A stretch of 64,000 bases of DNA, from NCBI GenBank assembly GCA_963682055.1, contig OY821741.1, positions 24,436,711 through 24,500,710 on the forward strand, read 5' to 3'. The stretch's first letter is position 1. Every line of letters starts with the position of its first letter. Positions 59,118 through 64,000 of this stretch are shown here, piece after piece. The notes under the pieces were generated by a model that was given only the letters and a program-made list of their open reading frames with translations, was not told the origin of the DNA and ran no database searches. The stretch is from Primula veris (taxonomy: Eukaryota > Streptophyta > Magnoliopsida > Ericales > Primulaceae). The translations under genes were made by a program, and so were the position numbers.

Positions 59118-59777
59118 TTAGGCTCTATCAAGGTTTTAAGTGTCTTGTTATTTTTTTTGTTTTCATTAAAAAAGAAAATTATTTCAAAAAAAAAAAAAAC
59201 TGATTTGTTAAGTTTATATTGAAAGGTTGTCAAAAAAAAAAGTTGTCATTTCCATTTCTTGTTGAGTCTTGTTATCCTCGTTAATATATAAAAAAGAAAA
59301 AAAGAGAAGAATAAAAAAGAGCACACAAAAAAAAAAGTACCAAACAAAAAAAATAAAATATAAAAGGATCCAAAAAGAGCACAAAAAAAATAATATAAAT
59401 ATATAAGTGCCAACGAAAGAGGATTGTCTAATTGTCGTTAAGAGTACTTGTTAAAATTCTGATTTTTTTAGGTGTGTCACTTCATTCTATAAAACGTTTG
59501 TTCGTATTACCAACTCTTAAACGCTACAAGTAAACGTCTTGTGGTTTATTAAGTTCATAGAGAACCTATAGAGGAAACGACGAGTGGATAAGGTTGAGCG
59601 AGTGAGAACATATTTGAGTGGAAAATGGCAGAGTGTGTGAGATTAATAGAGGGTAAAAGCCAATCGAGTGATACACGAGTGACGAGTGCATATTATTGAG
59701 TGTAAAGACATGAGAAAGTGTGTGAGGTCCATTTAATTTTTTTCCTAACATCTTATTTGCAGCAAAAAGAATTTCGA
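59118..59777 (+). other. element E untranslated leader
   Basis: Low-complexity A/T-rich blocks, then CCTATAGAGGAAACGACGAG. It corresponds to the reverse of A's leader pieces at 41060-41501 and 35052-35265, which shows where B interrupted A. Confidence 0.75.
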
Positions 59778-60761
59778 ATGAATTCGGGAGAGACTGAAAT
59801 GAAGTTACAAATGGAGGCCATGATGGGTGAGATGCGGAAAATGATTAACACTGATTTCGAGCAATTAAACAAACGACTCGATGGGTTACAAAACGCACCT
59901 AAAAAACAACAACAAAAGGTCCCAAACTTGTGTGAAAGACGAAGAGTCCAACCAAAGAAATCGGAAATTAAAAACAAAGAGTTTCATAAACACGAATCGA
60001 CGATGATCAGCCCAATGCGAGTTGGAAGTTTTTCTAATAAAAAGTCATCACGGAGTGAAATGGATGACAAACATTATTCAAAGCCTAAAGTTCATATCTT
60101 CAACTACGAAAAGGAGATGATCACTTTGAACCAAGGTAAAACTAAAACTCGAGATTATGGAAAAATATTTGATGAATGCTTTAAAGTTTTTAGAAAAAAT
60201 CTCGATGATAGTATATGTCCAAACAATGGTGTTTTAATTAAAAGTGAATTGGCTCATGAGCTTGTTAAGGATGTTAACGAAAAAGATAAGTTGGTTGATG
60301 CAGAGACTAAAGCCATACCTAATGCGCTAGATGGAACGATTAGGAGCGATTTGGAATTACAAAAAGTAAACGCCTTTGAGACCAGTTGTTTTGTTAATGA
60401 AGAGGTGTGTAGCATGACAATTGAAGATCGAGTGAGGTTAAAAGAAAATGAAAAAAAATATGAGTGTGAAAAGAAACAAGAGAGAAAAGAAAAGAATGAG
60501 AGTGAAAAGAAAAACGAGAGTGAAAAGAAAGAGAGTGAAAGTTCAAAAAAATCTGAGATAAAAAGAGAAAGAAAAGAGAGAGGAAAAGAAGAGATGCTTG
60601 GAGAGGAAAGAAAAGAGAGAGAAAATGTGAGCATTTATGTGAGATCAAGTGAGGATTGTTTAAAGACTAACGCTAATGACTATTGTTTTCCTAGTGTTTT
60701 TCAACATCTATTACAGGTTGGTGAAACTTTAGTTCCCCGTGAGATTGCTATTGGGCTCTGA
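59778..60761 (+). CDS. element E Gag/protease-derived open frame, degenerate
   Basis: ATG at 59778 opens MNSGETEMKLQMEAMMGEMR, close to A's Gag start. The capsid core and zinc knuckle are missing. A later segment NAFETSCFVNEEVCSMTIED parallels A's protease region but has lost the D-G-G active site. It is followed by a Lys/Glu/Ser-rich low-complexity tract of ~50 residues. The frame stays open for 328 codons despite the loss of domains. Whether it makes a protein is unknown; retropepsin or assembly activity is not expected. Confidence 0.6.
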   Translation: MNSGETEMKLQMEAMMGEMRKMINTDFEQLNKRLDGLQNAPKKQQQKVPNLCERRRVQPKKSEIKNKEFHKHESTMISPMRVGSFSNKKSSRSEMDDKHYSKPKVHIFNYEKEMITLNQGKTKTRDYGKIFDECFKVFRKNLDDSICPNNGVLIKSELAHELVKDVNEKDKLVDAETKAIPNALDGTIRSDLELQKVNAFETSCFVNEEVCSMTIEDRVRLKENEKKYECEKKQERKEKNESEKKNESEKKESESSKKSEIKRERKERGKEEMLGEERKERENVSIYVRSSEDCLKTNANDYCFPSVFQHLLQVGETLVPREIAIGL

Positions 60762-60839
60762 CAATTTAAGGGAATCGAACACCTTGTTAAAGCGAAAGAG
60801 GGAATTGGAATTCAGACTTGTCAATGCAAGGAGGGTAAG

Positions 60840-62072
60840 ATGCATATCCAGCTGGAGTATTTCATTGAAATTGGTCTTTACGTAACCTACGGACAAGGTG
60901 TTGGAGCTGTTCTAATGCGAGGAGAATGTCCCATTGCATATTTTAGCGAAAAGATTAGCGGGACAGCCCTAAACTATCCAACATATGACGAGGAGTTATA
61001 TGTATTGGCGAGGGCGTTGGAGACGTGGCAATACTATTTTTGGTCCAAGGAGTTCGTGATTCAAGCTGATCATAAATTGTTAAAACACCCACGAGGTATA
61101 CAAAAACTGAACAAAAGACATGCCAAACGGGTGAAGTTCATTGATACATATTCGTTTCTAGTCAAGTATAACAAAGATAATGAGAATATAATGGTTGATG
61201 CGCCTTCAGGAAGGTATACGTTGCTTTCAACTTTAAATACCAAATTATTTTGTTTTGAATACACTAAAGATTTATATATTAATGATTCTGATTTTGAAAG
61301 TGTATTTAATGCTTTTAACAAAGTAGCTATTATCGAGTTTGATAAAATTGATTCGTTATTGTTCAAAAAGCATGAATTGTATGAGCCTTATTGTTCATTA
61401 TCTGATTTGCTTGTTAGAGTTGCTCATGGTTGTGATTTAATAAGACACTTTGGTGTTCCCAAGACTCTAGTCGTTTTTTATGTATGTATTTTAACAAGAC
61501 CATTTGAGTTAACTAATGTTCCCAATTCTTTAAGACGATTGATTATTCAGAAGATAACAGTATTTAAGGGTATAGTTGTGTTTGCATACTTTGAAAAGAA
61601 TATGTTGTATAACAAAAAATTGAAATATGATGTTAAGCATTCAAATATGAATCTTGATTTGTTGAGAACTGAAAATCTGTGTCTTTATGTAATAAAGTGG
61701 GCTTATTGCGACTACATGCTGATTTTACTCTATCTTATTGAAGGAGCTATTGTGGATAGAGTTGGAATGAAAACCATTACTCGTAAGAATGTCAAGTTTC
61801 AAGTCAAATTTCGGTTTAATTATCATGTGCTAAGTTCCTTCCTTTATACGGATCATGTGATAGCCTTGCCAAAATCTAAAAACAAATTTGAGTTTAAGCT
61901 GTGCTTTGTGGAATTTGCTTTTCTGGTGGTTGATAGAGTTTTTAAGGATGGTGATCCTATATCTTGTAAAAAGGCCATCTATGATGCTATTTTATACTTC
62001 AAAGAAGTTTTAAGAATGCACGACAAGTCAAGGAATTTTGCTTTAAAAGGAAATACAAAGTTATTAAGCTAG
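60840..62072 (+). pseudogene. element E pol-derived frame with scrambled domain order
   Basis: One 410-codon open frame. The first part is RNase H-like ([43 protein letters not shown]), with several key acidic positions changed. An HHCC-like piece follows (LLVRVAHGCDLIRHFGVPKT). Then, out of normal order, comes an RT palm remnant (RPFELTNVPNSL ... VFAYFEKNMLYNK, where intact copies have YFDD). Last is an integrase core remnant (ALPKSKNKFEF ... RNFALKGNTKLLS) lacking the D of SDRD. Enzymatically dead by inspection. Confidence 0.8.
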
Positions 62073-62084
62073 TTATGTAGTAAT

Positions 62085-62699
62085 TTGTTTAGAAAGTTCA
62101 GATGTAATATATTGTTTTCAGAACCTTGTCACATCCAAACTTATAGTATAACAAGTCTAATTGATGTGATTCTATCTGGTTTATTGTATGCTATAACAAA
62201 AAGGAAATTGAAAATATGGGAAAAGTGTTTGGAACAAGTTAAATTTGCATTTAATATATATAAACATTTTGTGGTCAAATCAAACGTTAAATTCCTTAAG
62301 AAGGCCCACGAGGATGCTCGAAATAAATTTTATTTCAAAATTAAACGTTTTGCATCTTAGAACTGTAAAAATGAATTTAAGACAGTTGTGTTTGAGCCCG
62401 GAGATAGGAATTCGATGCGAGGATGGTATAACACAAGAGTGTCTATATTGCACCTAATAAAAGAATGGCATGTGTTAATGCTAGAATGTATCAAAGCCAG
62501 AACTTATAAACTGGAGTATCGAGGTAAGTACGATGTTAGTAAAATATTTGATGTTTCTAAATTATCTTGTTTTATTGCAGGTACAGATTTGAGGACAAAT
62601 CTTTTTCAAGAGAGGGAGTCTGATGTGATCTTGATTGCACTAACGAAGTGTTATTCACAAGCCCTTATTTCGACAATTACAAATATAATGGCTAAATAG
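62085..62699 (+). pseudogene. element E integrase C-terminal remnants, running into the 3' LTR
   Basis: ILFSEPCHIQTYSITSLIDV and KIWEKCLEQVKFAFNIYKH follow the same layout as A's integrase tail. VFEPGD, then YKLEYRGKYDVSKIFDVSKL and DLRTNLFQERESDVI continue the C-terminal domain across the LTR start at 62621. Frames change near 62360. Confidence 0.78.
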
Positions 62700-63583
62700 T
62701 TTAAGGCGACATGTTATGGACTTAGACATGATATTCGGACAGATTACACGGATATGAAGACTAAAGGGAAACCGAAGCCGAATACGCAGCTGAATATGAG
62801 CTCAATTAATGTCCAAGACTTTGTTAATTAGATTGGAGTAGTTAAAGAAGCTTCTAATCAAGTTATTTTGGTGGTCATTAAGGTTGATACTTCAAGGGGC
62901 TTAAGTTATCAAAAGATTAATGCATCTTTGCTGATTATCAAAAGATTAATGCATCTTTGCTGAGATTCAATGCATTTGGAGGTGTTAAAGTCCATTATTG
63001 AAAAAGTCACGAATTTATAAAGGGGATGAACTCATTGTTGAGTGGTTATGCTGAATTAGAATGTATATGGTTTTATTTTGATGTTTTCTAGGAGTTACAT
63101 AAGTTGGAAGGTCATATGTCTTATGTACTATGAACCTATGTTTAATTAATGTTTTCTTTAGGATTTTCCAATTCTTGGAGGCTTGTTCCAAGTATAAATA
63201 GAGGTCATTTCAGATTGTAAAGATTAAGTTTTTGATTAATATATTTGAGAGTTTTCTCTTTGGTTCTTCATTGAACTTTCCGAACTTATCAAGGGGTTAC
63301 CTTGTAGCGTTCAAAACTGACTTATCAATGGGTATCCCGCAACCGTTTGTGGCATCTTCACATACCAAGGTTCTCACCTATTTATAGGTGACGGGTCGCG
63401 GTTCCATACCATCTAATCATACCAAGGTTCCCACCTCTTTATAGGTGACGGGTCGCGGTCTTTAGTTTGGCTTTTATTTATTGTTATTTTTATCATTGAT
63501 TTTATTCCGCATTTGTTCAAGAAACCTGATAGATAGGTCCACCCCTTGGTTGATCTTGTGTCACCTTGGTCGATCACGCATCA
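62621..63583 (+). mobile_element. 3' LTR of element E
   Basis: Same 963-bp length as the 5' LTR. Differences noticed include GCGC/GCAC, AAAGAG/AAATAG, ATTCAG/ATTCGG and TTAGTCG/TTGGTCG. Confidence 0.95.
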
Positions 63584-63588
63584 CTTTT
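63584..63588 (+). repeat. target-site duplication of element E, right (CTTTT)
   Basis: Matches 58136-58140. Confidence 0.92.
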
Positions 63589-64000
63589 AATGTGAGGTTT
63601 TACTGTGTAATGTATTATGATATTGGTGTGGCAAATAACGTGGTTGGAGATCACTTTATATTTGAGACAAAAATATAAACTTAGTTACTGTTAATATTAT
63701 TATATTTTTGCTGCTATTAATGAACTATCAGATTTACGTATTTACTCTTAACCTTCCAAGATTTAAGAGATTTAAGTGTATCATACCGTTGATTTGCTTG
63801 AGTGGTACTAGTAAGGAGATTTGATCTTTGAAAGTTACATATCATGTATGTTAAATTACTTGTTCGTCAGATTGTATTGTTTTCATTTAAGTGTATGATG
63901 TTGATCATAGATGTTTCTGATTTGCTTGATTATTCAATAAGTACATCTAATGGTTTGAGTGGATTGGCGTGACTATCTTATTGTTTGTAGTATATATAAT
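63589..64000. other. AT-rich right flank, nothing recognised
   Basis: No supported gene or repeat, apart from a chance-looking GAGGTTTTACTG word near 63594. Confidence 0.5.

Larger units (their letters stand above)
58141..63583 (+). mobile_element. Ty3/gypsy element E, complete ends, degenerate coding region
   Basis: 5443 bp, two 963-bp LTRs, TSD CTTTT, primer site at 59106-59117 and a purine tract CAAGAGAGGGAGTC before the 3' LTR. The LTRs are related to those of A and C. By eye the two LTRs differ at about 12 sites (~1.2%), so insertion is recent. The internal frames are strongly diverged and rearranged, so it must have been mobilised by proteins from another copy. Confidence 0.95.

Noticed and set aside
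59753..60648. Minus-strand Ser/Leu/Phe-rich open frames opposite element E gag
   Set aside because: Shadow of the Lys/Glu-rich plus-strand frame.
63592..63606. GAGGTTTTACTG word resembling the pogo/Emigrant end
   Set aside because: No partner end or TA duplication found; 12-base similarity alone is weak.

Overview
This window looks like a heterochromatic, repeat-dominated piece of a flowering-plant (probably eudicot) nuclear genome. The evidence is plant-type Ty3/gypsy and Ty1/copia LTR elements with tRNA-iMet primer sites, a two-gene Mutator-like element with GT-AG introns, CCCTAAA (plant telomere-type) repeats, a cytosolic ribosomal protein L4 exon, plant DRB-type dsRNA-binding exons and very AT-rich spacers. 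I cannot name the species. I see no intact host gene; nearly everything is mobile DNA, satellite or relic.

Layout. 1-1722: array of a 219-bp satellite (a dimer of ~105 + ~114 bp halves), abutting a Ty1/copia tail and LTR (1729-2197). 2198-7310: AT-rich spacer with a broken RPL4 exon and an A-rich ~270-bp tandem repeat. 7320-19575: a ~12-kb Mutator-like transposon (MULE). It carries two convergent multi-exon genes: an Ulp1/C48-like gene (+, 8366-14682) and a MURA-type transposase (-, 15899 to ~18533). Its non-coding DNA is saturated with the octamer CAGACTGT (either strand). 19701-21030: a palindrome and a truncated hAT-like 5' end. 21031-21604: four copies of a unit containing CCCTAAA repeats. 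21605-30358: ~40 copies of the same 219-bp satellite. 31029-46674: a nest of Ty3/gypsy elements: A (-), split by complete element B (+, TSD GGTTC), sharing an LTR with fragment C (-), fused to fragment D (-). 46675-49868: decayed cluster of DRB-like dsRNA-binding exons, including a ~1.1-kb inverted duplication. 50533-54885: probable LTR and a related direct repeat. 56220-57135: internally deleted pogo/Lemi1-like element with TA duplications. 58141-63583: complete gypsy element E with 963-bp LTRs and TSD CTTTT, whose coding region is degenerate and rearranged.

The most interesting object is the MULE. It joins a transposase, an Ulp1-like protein gene and about 75 hand-counted exact copies of one octamer, almost all in introns, spacers and ends. 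This resembles the logic of Arabidopsis VANDAL elements, where an element-encoded VANC protein recognises short motifs amplified in the element's own non-coding DNA to remove silencing. I infer a parallel system with a different motif. This copy is probably dead: the Ulp1-like gene has a stop directly after its catalytic His codon and other lesions. Elements A, B, C, D and E illustrate nested insertion, LTR sharing, a pol frame that runs into the LTR, and likely cross-mobilisation of a coding-defective element. All boundaries and counts were read by eye.
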